From assembly GCA_946122785.1 (NCBI GenBank), contig CAMGYJ010000004.1, positions 18,684,150 to 18,748,149 of the forward strand: DNA of 64,000 bases. The letters are read 5' to 3'. The notes beneath the pieces were generated by a model. The model was not told where the DNA came from, made no database searches, and saw only the letters and a program-made list of their open reading frames with translations. This DNA comes from Linum tenue. Lineage: Eukaryota > Streptophyta > Magnoliopsida > Malpighiales > Linaceae. Numbering within the stretch: position 1 is the stretch's first letter; each line of letters opens with the position of its first letter. Both the position numbers and the translations under genes were made by a program. This document shows positions 1 to 11,169 of the stretch, one piece after another.

Positions 1-645
1 ATAGGGGATTTATAGGATTATATATTTTGTAATAGCGGTGTTATTCAAATTAAGCAATTAGAGAACATAATTTCTTAAATCTTAATCTCTCTCTCTCTAT
101 ACTCAACTCGACTGAACCCTCTCTTTTCCCCTTGCTGCCATTGGCTCTCCTTCTCCCAAGGGGTTCAAACTTCTTGCTTCTTCCTCAAATCTCCATTCCC
201 TAATCCCCAATTCTTCTACCCCAAATCCCTAGATTCTATCCCCTATCTCATTTATCAATCGATTCCCAATCCGTGAACCCTAAACGAACAAGCATAGATC
301 AAGATTTCTAATAATAAGGCAAAAACAACGACATCGAACAATAGTTGAAACCATAAGCAACAAAGTATGAACAACAACAGAACAAGAACTTGAAGAAGCT
401 ATTGTCTCCCAACTTCGACTTTCATTTCCTTCGACTTGTTTAGCACTCTCTACTGTCTATCTGTGATGCAAAATTGTTCATGGAATCCTTTTTGGCAAGG
501 AATCAACACAAATAATAGCCGAAGAAATTAAAACAAGACTGCATCGCATTGGCTGTAGGAGTAACGCACTCTATGTTTCTTTATTTTAGTCTACTTAGTG
601 TTTTCTTAGTAGCGGTAACAACATCTATTTCACATGGAATAACTA
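1..645. other. unassigned left-edge sequence
   Basis: No convincing gene. From about 85 to 250 it is strongly CT-rich on the plus strand with a short CT microsatellite, like a plant 5' UTR or promoter, but no ATG opens a long frame. It ends at the tail of the minus-strand LINE at about 646. Confidence 0.5.
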
Positions 646-833
646 TTTTATTTTATTTTATTTTATGAATAAGCAGATTTATTCCATCAAAGTACAATCA
701 TTACAACAATCCAACATACATCATCACATTCTGCCTCTACTTCATCCTACAATTTTCTTACAATGAAATACAAAAACACTACTGGACTTAGTTACAGGAA
801 CCAAAGCTTCTTCCTCTCTACTTCTAAACTTAG

Positions 834-1445
834 CTACAGATTGCCCACTATCAGGTCCTCCATTGTATTCCTCATTGTGGTGATGAAGCCTGCTGCATTT
901 AGAGACTTCTTCTCATACACCCTACAACATCTCTCCCTCCAAATCTCACTAATCATCAAATTCCAAAGCAATCTGCCCATGCAGCATCCCTGCAACATTC
1001 CTACTACTTCCTGCAATCCAGCATCCCATCCTACTCGAGGATGATAACCCCAGTTTGTTGGAAAGACAACTCTGACAACCTCCTGTACATATGGACACTC
1101 AAAATAGATGTGATCCCTGGACTCTTCATGCCCCAAACATAAAGGACATTTGTTAACTACCTCTGCCTGCCATTTCTTTATTTTGTCAAAGGTAGAGATT
1201 CTGTTAAGAGTGACAAGGCAAGTGATCAGGGAGTTCTTAGGGATGAGGATTGGCCTCCAAATCAGCTTAGACCATGCCTTCTCTTCTTGTTTAGGCCTGA
1301 ACTGCTCCCATACAAGCTTAATACTGTATTTAACCATCAGCTTCCCTTCCCAGCACACCCCAACTCTTGTCTTGACTAGCCAACCCTGAACTTGACTCCT
1401 TAATTTCAGAACTTTGTTCCACAACAAGGCTCCTAGGGTACTCAA
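834..1445 (-). pseudogene. LINE ORF2 C-terminal zinc-binding domain (zf-RVT type)
   Basis: An open frame of 203 codons holding the cysteine/histidine motif CPLCLGHEESRDHIYFEC, typical of the zf-RVT domain at the end of plant LINE ORF2 proteins. It also has an IWRERC motif (residues about 168-173) like the usual WRERN of these proteins. It lies directly downstream of the reverse transcriptase on the same strand but is disconnected from it by a frame change near 1450-1515. It would have been the C-terminus of ORF2; alone it has no known function. Confidence 0.85.
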
Positions 1446-1516
1446 TTCCCAGATGCTAACATTTCTCAGCCTGTATTCCTTGAGCCATGCATGGTTTACT
1501 GATCAGATAGGACATT

Positions 1517-3330
1517 CTAGATATGCCTTACTAGGCAAGCTTTGTTCCAGCTATGCAGATTATTAAACCCTAGTCCCCCCTCCCTCTTTGGCAAGGCCAC
1601 TATCTTCGATGTTACTATAGCTTTTCCTGTTTCTGAGCCCCATAGAAAAACAGAACACTTCTTCTTAATTTCCTTGATCACCTTCTTGGGCAATTGGAAG
1701 ACCATCATCCAGAATTGGGCTATGCTAGCTAGAACTGAAGTCACTAACTGAAACTTCCCTGCATAAGAAAGTGTCAGAGCTTGCCATCCTTTGATTCTTT
1801 TCAAGATTCTATCTACTTGAGCTTTGCAGTCACCAGCCTTCAACTTCCCTGCTATCAACGGTACTCCAAGAAATCTGACAGGTAATCTGCCTTCCTGAAA
1901 CCCTGAGTGGCTGATGAGTTCTGCTTTCAACTCCTTCTCTACCCCAGCACAAAGCAACTCACTTTTTTGTGGGTTACATTTAAGTCACAAGATCCAGTAG
2001 AAATGCTTTAGAACTTCAGCTGCTACCCTCACCCCTTCCACTGAACCTTTTGTGAAAATCAGAAGATCATCTGCAAAACACAGATGGGACAGCCCTATCC
2101 TCTGGCATAGGGGATGAAATGGAAGGACCTTCATTTCAGTTGCTCTAGTCAACATACAACTTAGTATTTCCATTGAGATTACAAACAGATAGGGGACAAA
2201 GGAACCGCTTGTCTTAACCCTTTTTTAGCTTGGAAGTGACTTGTTAACCCCCCATTGACTGAAATAGTGAAAGTAGCATATTCCAAGCAAGTTTTAATCC
2301 AACTACTAAATTGCAATGGAAACCCATAGCTTCTAACACAGTGAGCAAGAATTCCCAGTCAACACTGTCAAAGACTTTCATTATATGCACCTTTATAGCA
2401 CATCTAGGTGACACATTCTTCCTTCTATATCCTTTAACCAGTTCATGAGCTAGAATGATATTATCACTTATCATCCTTCCCTTAATGAAAACTGATTGGT
2501 TTTTACTAATCACCAGTGGTAGCACTTCTCTAAGCCTATTGGCAATCACTTTTGACACACACTTGTATAGAAAGTTGCAACAGGAAATAGGTCTATATTT
2601 CTTTAGAGAATCTGCATTAGGGACTTTAGGAATTAAGATAAGGATCTTATCATTCACTTCTTTCAATAGTCTACCGGAAATGAAGAAGTCCTCCACTGCT
2701 TACGTGACTTGCTCACCAACCAGCGACCAATTATGTTGGAAGAACTTTGCTGTAAACCCATCAGGCCCAGGGGCTTTATCCCTAGGCATACCAAATACTA
2801 CAACCTTGACTTCTTCAGATGAAACTGGATCACAGAGACCTATGACCTCAGAAGGAAGATGACGGATAAGCAGCTTCTTTATCATATTGATATGGTACTT
2901 CCTGACGTCTGCGTCTGTCACGCCCAGTAGTTTCTTGTAAAACTTAATGGCTTCCTCCCCAATTTCCTCCACATCCGTAAGTGTCTGCCCTTCATCAGTG
3001 ACCAACTGCCTAATAGTGTTCCTGTGATTTCTTACCTTAACAGAATCATGAAAAACCCGTGAGTTCTTGTCCCCTTCTACTAACCAGGATTGCCTTGATT
3101 TTTTTTTGGAGAAAACTTTCTTCATCCTTCTGCAGTTGAAGAAGCTATACCTTACACTCCTGCTCACTTATAAAGGAGACTGGAGTAGGACGCTCCAAGG
3201 CTTCAACTTGTGCTGCAGCAAGAGAAGCTTTAGCTATAAGCACTCTCTCGTGTATGTCTGAGTAGTGGACTCTATTAAGCTTTTTCAGTCTAGCTTTCAC
3301 TTGATTTAATTTTTGATACAATCTGAACAT
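1517..3330 (-). pseudogene. LINE ORF2 reverse transcriptase, broken
   Basis: Several minus-strand frames together cover the reverse transcriptase. The linker and fingers lie at 3330-2700, including the motif KAPGPDGF near 2780. The segment 2696-2244 carries YRPISCCNFLYK and an FDSVDWEF block. The catalytic FADDLLIF (the YADD box of this family) lies near 2060-2085. The thumb region is at 1957-1517, with the FLGVPLIAGKL block. There are frame breaks or stops near 2700, between 2244 and 2173, and near 1970. The catalytic aspartates remain visible, but the chain is interrupted on both sides, so no active enzyme could be made. Confidence 0.88.
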
Positions 3331-3354
3331 TGCACAACCCCTATATGGAACATC

Positions 3355-4129
3355 CTAACCTTCTTTTACCAACCTCTCATACTCTAGATGATTCTTCCAG
3401 AAGCTAAAATACTTAAATGGTATAGGGAAGGTTTTAGTCTGGGTATCCGTATTAATGAGGATACCACAGTGATCAGAAAGCCCTGGTGGAAGGATCTTTA
3501 CTGCACTTCTGGGAAACTTGCTCAACCAATCAGTATTCATCATTGCCCTATCCAACCTTTTTGCAAAAGGGTTTGCAGCCTATTTGTTAGACAAGGTGAA
3601 CCAAGGTTCATCCATCCTGTGATCTTCCAACTGCATATCTGTTATCCAGTTCCCAAAATCTAAAGCCCTCTCCCCTATATCAACAAATCTCGAGGCTTCC
3701 TGACTACTAACTATAGCATTAAAGTCACCTACTACCATCCATGGCTTATTCTTGTCAACCACTCTTCTCAACTTGTTGTACAAGTCTAATCGTTCCTTTA
3801 CTTCATTTGAGCTATAAACCAAAGTTACCTGCATCCCCTCTTCCCCCCTGTACCTCACCATGAACAAACTGATCACCACTATCCATAATGGAGAACCCTA
3901 ATTCAAGTCTCCACAGTAACCATATTCTGCCTACTTGAGTTGTAGAGTAAATGTCTTCTATCTGCCAGTCAGGAAACCACTTATTTTTTATATCTTGCAT
4001 TTTCTCTTTTTTTACTCTTGTTTCTAGTTTTGCCACTAAGTCCACCTTATACTTCTTAACCATCTCTATTAACTCTTCCTGCTTATTAGGACTATTAAAG
4101 CCCCTCATGTTCCAGGACAGGACTATCAT
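3355..4129 (-). pseudogene. LINE ORF2 endonuclease (APE-type), broken
   Basis: The N-terminus of ORF2 begins at an ATG ending at 4129 with LSWNMRGF, the usual start of LINE AP-like endonucleases. The metal/nuclease motif VVGDFNAI lies near 3730-3750 and the LSDHCGI block with the catalytic SDH near 3470. The frame changes around 3812-3879 and again at about 3555-3580. It precedes the reverse transcriptase on the same strand. Endonuclease identity is clear from motif order; it is a pseudogene. Confidence 0.88.
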
Positions 4130-4139
4130 TTACCATTCT

Positions 4140-4275
4140 TATTGTTTTTTTAAGGTCTCCCAACCTTCTTCTTACCACCCTTCTGTTGTACCATACTTGC
4201 TTGCAATTCAGGGAAATCCTTATTGTTCTTCAAGGGAGAGATAACTAGTGACCCTATCTCAAACTGATCCATGGA
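4140..4275 (-). pseudogene. LINE ORF1 C-terminal remnant
   Basis: Just upstream of ORF2, the minus strand reads a short tail (LVISPLKNNKDFPEL, then a Lys-rich KGGKKKVGRP ending in a stop) in the position of an ORF1 C-terminus. A few dozen bases separate its stop from the ORF2 ATG. Everything further 5' is missing, consistent with 5' truncation on insertion or later loss. Inference from position and style only. Confidence 0.5.
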
Positions 4276-4279
4276 TATT

Positions 4280-4757
4280 AACCCGTAGTTTTTGGGTCGG
4301 GTTGGTTGGTTTGTGGGTCGACCCGCTAGACCCGTTTCATTGCATATGTCACTCTCAAAATGATAAAATCATTCATACTTTGGTGAGATGTTTAAAAAAC
4401 ATTATTAGGATTTGAAAGACAAGTTTGGAGTGTTAAGATAATCAAACATCATTTGTTTATTGTAGTAGTATTACTTTCATCATTATTTTTTGACAATTTG
4501 TATTTCTTTTCATTAGCATGGAAGGGGTTGAGTATTTGTTAATTGACATGTGCTAGGTAAACTATTGTCGCACATACGTAAAAAATTGTGTTCTTTAAAA
4601 ATTTATGAAGCATGTTTGATATTGTTTCTAAGAACGCTCATGACCCGAAATGACCCGAAACCCGATGGGTTGGGTCAATATTTGACCCAAAATGACCCGA
4701 CCCGTGAAGACCCGTAACCTGAGATTTCCAACTCGAAATTACCCAACCCGATCCGAT
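4280..4757. repeat. GGGTC/GACCC-rich inverted-repeat remnant
   Basis: The left part (about 4290-4340) holds repeated GGGTCGGGTTGG-type blocks and the right part (about 4637-4745) their complement (GACCCGAAATGACCCG, then ACCCAACCCGATC). Between them lies AT-rich filler. This resembles non-autonomous DNA transposons whose ends are built from such words. I could not find a matching target-site duplication, and the left terminus is degraded, so the class (hAT-like) is a guess. Confidence 0.45.
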
Positions 4758-5817
4758 TGTCAGGTCTATTTATAATCATTGTGATAGTGGTTTGACTTTG
4801 CATTTATAACATCAACTAGGATGAGATTGCTCTTTGCTGAAAGCTAGTCAATGCGTTGAGTGGTTGCTTATTGAATTTTGATTCCTTTTATGTCGATCTA
4901 TTTACGATGGTAATTTTTTAGCAAAATTTTCATTATTATTTTTGGTATAAAAAATATAATTGTTTATTGATGATGCTTTATTTGATATGTATATAAATAG
5001 CTACACATGTCATGTATAAGTAACGAAAATTATAGCCCGAGTGGAAAAGAAAAGCTCCAAAGAGAAAAGCAATGAAAATACAAAGTGAAACTCAGTTTAA
5101 AATTTCACGCATTCAAATCCCAGGAGAAAACAACATTTACTAATAAGTAGAAAAAAATTATGTTTTTTTAATTGAACTTGGCATTGGGATGGAAAAGTCA
5201 GTGGTTCATTGTTCAATTATTCATTACTATAGACATATTGGTAAGTTGTTTATGAAACCATTCATACCTTTAGATTATAATATATATAAATAATTAATCT
5301 TATACTAATTAGGGTAGGACGAAAAGAGGCAAAGATGGAAATGAAGAAAGTAAAATAGAGGGAAATTGAAAATGAGTTGAAGAGGAAATAGAAATCTATT
5401 TTGGTAATTCGTAAGCTTTTCATGTACGTCCTCCCATAATATTTTTTTAATGGTTATGTTTTTTGTTAACTACATTAAACCGGTGAACCACTTAGATGTA
5501 AGCGATTCTTGTGTTGCCAATTGCAAACAACCGGTCAGTCCATAAACAACCGATCCAGTCTAAGAAATGATTCGATATTGTAATTGGTGCTTTGTCTTTT
5601 TTTGTTTCCTTTGATTGAAACGAATTTCTTAGTAAAGAGAAAGCTTTTTTCCAATAAAAAATCTACGTTTTGTACCAATAATTTTTTTCAATCGGGTCAT
5701 AACTCCTTTGTTTTAAATAAAATGTTTTTTAAAAATTCTATAGAAAAAATGCAATGCCTATGATCTACATAATGCATCAATTTTGCTATATTTTGCGCAC
5801 ATAATATTTTTATACTT
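4758..5817. other. AT-rich intergenic sequence
   Basis: No reading frame or recognisable repeat with defined ends. The sequence is AT-rich with homopolymer runs. Confidence 0.6.
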
Positions 5818-7281
5818 CAAAACACATGATTACTGTAATCTTATCAAGAGGGAATGACTCGCGACCTATTACACACTTCCACCGTAGGCCAGGTATAAAG
5901 CAACGACGAGTGTATTATAGAGCAAGTATATTTTCAATTACCATCCATGGTTGTTCGTCTACCCTTACTTCAGTAAATCACAAGTTATATGGCGATAGGA
6001 ACGTTGCTTAGAACTATCAAACTAACCAAAAAACCCTACTAAAACAATGTTGAATTCACACAAGAAGGCTCCACTATGATGATTACCCCTAGTCCTGCGT
6101 TGAGATGAGATTGTGATACTCTAGTGTGATTTGCAAGTACTATATACTGTTAGGAGATCAAGTACAATTAGGAGCCCCATTCGAGTACATCATAACCCGC
6201 CTAATTGCTCGAATCGGAGGACCGTACCACACTATCGTCGGGCATTGACCCCATCGAGCATTGACCCGAAACGACATAAAGACACCAATCACCCTCATTC
6301 ATGGCTCTCTATGATGATGGAATAGTTATCCAAATTTCCATAAGGAGATCTTCTCTCTCTTAGGTTAATTTGCCCTAAAATTGAGGGAATTTATCAAGTA
6401 CACTCAATTTGTCATGACAAATACTCAATCAATATATGATTAAACATGTACATCATCAAATAGAGTTCATAAACATCAATATAAAACATTCAAGACTAGG
6501 ATTCACATCATCAAAATGAAAAGAGAAACTACTCCATAGCTAGAAAAAAACAACTAAAAAAGAGGAAATCCCATGGGAACTTGATTCTTCTTCTTACTAG
6601 TTGCTTGGATGGATGCTTGGAGATGAAATTTGGCCTCCTCTTGGTTTGGGTAGATCAAATCCACCTTTTGTTCATAGCTTTCTCTCTCTAGGTTTAGGAA
6701 TAATAAACTCAATCTCACTCTAAACTCTCATCCTCTTCAAAATTTAATCTCCTCCTTTCTATAGCTCAACTGTGCATGTTTCACGGTTGCATGTCACACT
6801 CGTGAAGTGTGCAACGAAATTGAGATCTCAAAGCAAAATGCATCGTTTCATTAACACACTTCAAGGTTTACATGTAGACTTCACGGTCTGGGATCGTGAT
6901 CATTGCAATGCCCGCAAGAGAGAGGAAAGCTCTTGGAAACTTGCAAGTTTCACGACCTCATTGTAAACTTCAAGGCCTGCTACCCGTGATGATCACCTGC
7001 AAACCTGTGATCCGTGCACTTCTCACTGTTTTGCTCTGTGTTTGATCCCCTTTCGTCCGACTTTTAATCATTTCGCCAATTTCACCTGCTATGGCCTGAA
7101 ACATACTAAACATCCCAAAATCTAGCATAAAATAACTCCAAGGACTATACTAAACAACTCAAAAAACCATGTTAAAAGATTCAAGATATGTATATAATGG
7201 ATAGAATCAGAGAACCAACCTATTAGACAAGTTTGATTTTTTATCACTCCAAAACACATTATTACTGTAATCTTTTATCAC
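5818..7281 (-). mobile_element. solo-type LTR, Athila-like Ty3/Gypsy, minus strand
   Basis: Read on the minus strand, this block parallels the 5' LTR of the Athila-like element at 50.9-52.3 kb. Near 7110 it has a GTATGTTTCAGG...AGCAGGTGAAAT segment (there GCATGTTTCAGGATCTAACAGGTGAAAC), then runs of GTGAA/TTCAC words, then a GAGTCA end near 5860. No gag or pol lies beside it, so it looks like a solo LTR or an LTR fragment. A roughly 30-bp sequence (ACATNATTACTGTAATCTT core) occurs in direct orientation at both ends, at 5818-5846 and 7250-7281. That is much longer than the 5-bp duplication Gypsy integration makes. Confidence 0.55.
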
Positions 7282-8179
7282 CTATTATAGAGGTGTGTAA
7301 GCCGACACACCTTCGCCTGAACTTTTCTTTAGAGACTCAGATTTTGACAGTGCAAAAAATTTGAACCTAAACCTCTAATACAACTCTAATCATTGTAAAT
7401 GACACACTTACATTACACTATAAAAAATTTGTTGTCAACACATAATATATAGGGTCAAAAATTGCCCCTCTACTATTGCATTTTCTCAAACATACCCCTT
7501 TACTATTTTTCACATCAAATTTACCAATCTATTATAGTATGTTCTCAAGCATGCCCTTCTGTTAAGTTGTCCATCCAAACTCAAAGAACCAGGGTCGAAC
7601 CGAGTATGAGTCTGGTAAATGACAATTTTATCCCTGAAAATATTTCCTCCAAGTACTTATTACAATTTTTTTTAAATAATCAATAATAACATAAAAAATA
7701 CTAAAAACTCCAACCACCCGCCTCCTCCGCTCGTCTCTTCGACTCTTCCTCTCCCCAAAAAAATTCCCCAACCTAAATCCCATTCCCCAGCAATCCCATC
7801 TGCAACTGCAGATTTCAACCACGAACGAAAATATAATGGCATAATGCCATCTTGCGAGATTCCCACGCTGGAGCAAATCGTTGACCGTTTTGACTTTACT
7901 CCTTTCGTCTTACCGTCGTCACTGTCTTCCGTCGTCCACCATAATTTCCATAAACTTTCTCCAAGCCCTCATCATCTGTTAGTTTGGCGCCCCACCGGGC
8001 CTTCTCCTCCGCTTAATCCTCGTCGCCCATTTCCGCAAACAGACTCAGTAGCGCTCGAAGATGTTTGATTGGAACAAAAGGTTCAACGCCGCTGTGATAG
8101 CAGATTTCGATAAATAACTAAAAAAATGTCTTCGTCGATTTGCGAGGGATTTATGTATCTTTACTTGTGGCGTTCGGTG
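7282..8179. other. intergenic stretch with a short coding-like frame
   Basis: Mostly unassigned. A 74-codon plus-strand frame starting at an ATG (7844-8068) reads MPSCEIPTLEQIVDRFDF and continues Pro-rich. It has somewhat gene-like composition but no family I recognise and no neighbouring exon I can join. It may be a gene relic or chance. The region ends where the Copia LTR begins at 8180. Confidence 0.4.
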
Positions 8180-8944
8180 TGTTGGACTAAAGAATCTCAT
8201 CAGATCAAGTCAGCTGATTGGATTGAATCAAAGATGGAAAGAAGCTTGAATCAATGCATCAAGGGGGAGCCGCTTCAGTCAAGGATTCAAAATACAACGG
8301 CTACCCAGCAAACAAACTATTTATATCCCCATTGAAGACCATCGAACTCACTTTTGTGGGATTCTTCGTGGTATAGGACGATAAGTTGGGTTAAACCGTG
8401 GCTTTGATCTAAACTGGGATACATGATCAGTTGATCAAAGGTTGTAACGAATTCCTGCGCGAATTTGGGTCTTGAGTTGTGCCTTTTGATTTTCACATTT
8501 TCTTGTGTAATCCTTATATTATTCCTCTTTCTTAAGAGTCAAAGAAAACCAAAGTGTCTCTCAGAATAGTGGGTACTATTCTGGGACGAGGAGTAACCCT
8601 ATGGTGAACCTCATTAAAAATCTCGCGGTGTTCTTTTACTTTCTGCTGCTTTGTGGTACTATGTTCTTCTTTACTCTGTGTCTGGGTCGGCTTTGATTCA
8701 GGGAAAAAGAAGACTGTTCTCTCTCTCTTCTCTAACTAGAGCTTCGGGCCTGTCTGCCTCAAGCCCAGTCATCTTAATCTGCAGCAGTGGGCCTAATTGT
8801 CACCAGGCCCACTTGAATCAAAATCAGGGTAAATGGGTATCTATCTGATGCTCAGTTCATTTTAGTCTGATTTTGATTCCTTCCCTCTTCATTTTCATTT
8901 CCTTCAAATCCCTAAATTGAAATTGCTAGCATCGCCATTTCACA
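8180..8944 (+). repeat. 5' LTR of Copia element 1
   Basis: It begins TGTTGGACTAAAG and ends about TTTCACA, two bases before the primer binding site. At about 765 bp it fits a Copia LTR. The limits are inferred from the TG...CA rule and the PBS position, because the partner LTR is missing. Confidence 0.7.
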
Positions 8945-8946
8945 AG

Positions 8947-8958
8947 TGGTATCAGAGC
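8947..8958 (+). promoter_or_regulatory. primer binding site (tRNA-iMet)
   Basis: TGGTATCAGAGC, complementary to the 3' end of plant initiator-methionine tRNA and the standard Copia minus-strand primer site. It lies directly after the LTR. Confidence 0.9.
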
Positions 8959-9004
8959 AGGTCATTGATCGAGCTTAATACTGCCAAGAAAAGATCTAGT
9001 CGAA

Positions 9005-9504
9005 ATGGCGTCCTCCAGCTTTGGGCATGCCTCATATAATCATCCTCCAATGTTCACAGGATCGAATTACACCGCCTGGAAGAAAAGGATGAAAACCTTT
9101 CTTTGGGGAGTTGATGAAGAGCTGTGGATTGTAGTTCGCGATGGACCAATTCAAATGGTAACAGAAGAACATCATCTCTGGTTAGCTGCTCAAAAGAAAA
9201 GTGTGTAGCTCAACCGCAGAGCCATGCATATTCTTCAATCGGCAATGGCCTCCGATGAAGCTGATATGGTGGAGAACTGTGAATTTGCTCGTGAAATCTG
9301 GGGTTCGCTTGAAAAGACCTACGAAGGATCATCCAACATCAAGGAATCCAGGATCGATCTCCTTGTCCATGAATATGAAAGCTTCGTCATGAATCCAGGC
9401 TGCGACATTCACATACCAGAACAAGTGATGCAGGTAATCAGGACAGAGAACTTCAAGACTGTTATAAATGTGGAAAGCCTGGTCACATTCGAACCAACTG
9501 TCCT
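9005..9504 (+). pseudogene. Copia 1 gag with zinc knuckle, internally deleted
   Basis: The ATG at 9005 opens a gag frame (MFTGSNYTAWKKRMKTFLWG, the usual Copia gag N-terminal block). It is interrupted by an in-frame TAG at 9206-9208 and continues to about 9430. Abruptly, in another frame, comes the CCHC zinc knuckle CYKCGKPGHIRTNC (9460-9501), which runs into the protease region. The middle of gag between about 9430 and 9455 is missing compared with the normal length. The nucleocapsid motif itself is intact. Non-functional as it stands. Confidence 0.82.
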
Positions 9505-10077
9505 TTGACTCTAAAGGCTAAAGAGAAGGCGATGAAGGCCTCTTGGAGTGATTACGAGTCTGATGCTGATGAGTTCACGGGAGATGAAGAAGCCTACATG
9601 GCATTCCTCGAACCCCCAGATAAAGCTGAACTCTCACTGAAGACCAGCCAACCACACTGTCCACCTACTGCAGAGACTCAATGGTACTTAGACAGTGGGT
9701 GTTCCCATCACATGTCAGGTAAGAAACATCTTTTTAACTCTTTAAATTTAAAACGAGGTGGTAAGGTAACTTTTGGTGATGATAATCAGGGCACCATCAT
9801 TGGTTCAGGATGCATAGGTAGAAATCCTAATCCTGTTATTAAAAATGTGTTACTTGTTGATGGCTTAAAGCATAATCTTCTGTCAATCAGTCAATTATGC
9901 AGTAATGGAAACAGAGTTGTGTTTGAAAATTCTAGGTGCACTGCTGAAAATGTTGAAAACAGAATCCTTTTTGTTGGAAAAAGAGTTAGTAACATGTACA
10001 TTGTAGACCTTTCAGACCTCAGTATGTTTAACGAAACCTGCATTGCTGCCACATCCATCTCTCCTGAGTTCTTTTAG
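9505..10077 (+). pseudogene. Copia 1 aspartic protease and pre-integrase region
   Basis: A 190-codon frame in phase with the zinc knuckle. It starts with an acidic Ser/Asp-rich linker, then the protease active-site motif WYLDSGCSHHMSG (about residues 53-65), then the LLSISQLC block typical of the protease/pre-integrase boundary. The frame ends in TAG at 10075-10077, where related proteins have Trp before HKKLGHVN, so this is probably a single-base nonsense change. Integrase follows downstream on the same strand. Confidence 0.88.
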
Positions 10078-10930
10078 CATAAAAAGTTGGGTCATGTTAA
10101 CCTAGGAAAACTTGCCATCTTATCCAAACTTAATCTAGCTAGAGGAGTTCCCAGACTCAAGGATAAGGCTGAGTTTTTTTTGTAATGCATGTGCTGCTGG
10201 AAAACATAAACGAAAAAGCTTCAAAGCTAAACCCGACATTACTTCTGCAAGTCCCTATGAACTTATTCACATGAATCGGTTTGGTCCATGCAATGTTACT
10301 AGTCTAGGTGGGAAGAATTATGTCTATGTGTTAGTAGATGATTTTTCCAGGTTCACTTGGGTGTATTTTTTGACTCACAAAGATGAAACATACAAGAAAT
10401 TCAAACACTTTCTCGCATCACACAACTTAAAAAAAAAAAAATATATTCATAGTGATAACGGAGGAGAATTCATCTCAGATCTATTCGAGACATTATGTAA
10501 TGATTTTGGGATAAATCACACCTTCTATGCTCCTCGCACTCCTCAACAAAACGGAGTGGTTGAGAGAAAGAACATGAATCTTATAGAGTGTGCTAGGACT
10601 ATGTTACTTGACTATAATCTTCCTAAATACTTCTGGGATGAAGCTGTCAATACAGCTTGCTATACCATCAACCGTGTTTTAGTTCATAAGTAGATTAACA
10701 AAACTCCCTATGAGATTCTTAAAGGAAAAACTCCTAGTATCGCTTACTTCCATCCCTTTGGTTGCCCATGTTTTGGCCTCAAAACTAGCGATAACCTTGG
10801 AAAATTTGATGCTAAATCAGATCCTGCCATCTTCTTAGGTTATTCATCCAAAGTTCTAGCCTACAGAATTTTTAATAAGAGAACTAAGAAAGTCGAGGAA
10901 TCAGTCCTTTTCAATGAATCCAACTTTGTG
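10078..10930 (+). pseudogene. Copia 1 integrase, broken
   Basis: The HKKLGHVNLGK segment follows the stop. A frameshift in a T-run near 10170 separates it from the zinc-binding CNACAAGKHK part. The 140-codon frame 10271-10693 carries the catalytic core: VLVDDFSRFTWVYFL, HSDNGGEF and TPQQNGVVERKN. After a stop at 10691-10693 the frame continues with the GCPCF and IFLGYSSKV blocks of the Copia integrase C-terminus. A poly-A run (10429-10441) encodes KKKK in the core. The DDE residues are visible but the chain is interrupted. Confidence 0.87.
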
Positions 10931-11169
10931 GTGCCAGATGAGACCTTGAGCTTTGATTTACTTGAATTAACATCCTCTGGTCTAGTCTCTCTTAGTGAAC
11001 AGGGACAAAGTGACAAGATGGTGACATCATCAGAGCTGGATGTACCTTTTGGTCATGACCCTCAAGATGCTTCTCAAGTTCCTCAGGCTCCACCACATAT
11101 TCAGAAAAGGCATCCAGAGAATCAAATCATTGGCAAACTGAATGACGGCCTAAAAACCAGAGGTAAGTA

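Larger units (their letters stand above)
646..4275 (-). mobile_element. L1-type LINE copy A, 5'-truncated and decayed
   Basis: A non-LTR retrotransposon read right to left. In order it shows a trace of ORF1 (4140-4275), an endonuclease (4129 to 3355), a reverse transcriptase (about 3330 to 1517) and a C-terminal zinc-binding segment (1445 to 834). The 3' end is marked by a simple tail at 646-666, a run of TAAAA-type repeats on the minus strand. ORF2 is split into many frames by stops and indels, so the copy is dead. I found no clean target-site duplication. The right end meets a GGGTC-rich repeat at about 4280. The family assignment is firm; the exact 5' boundary is not. Confidence 0.9.
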
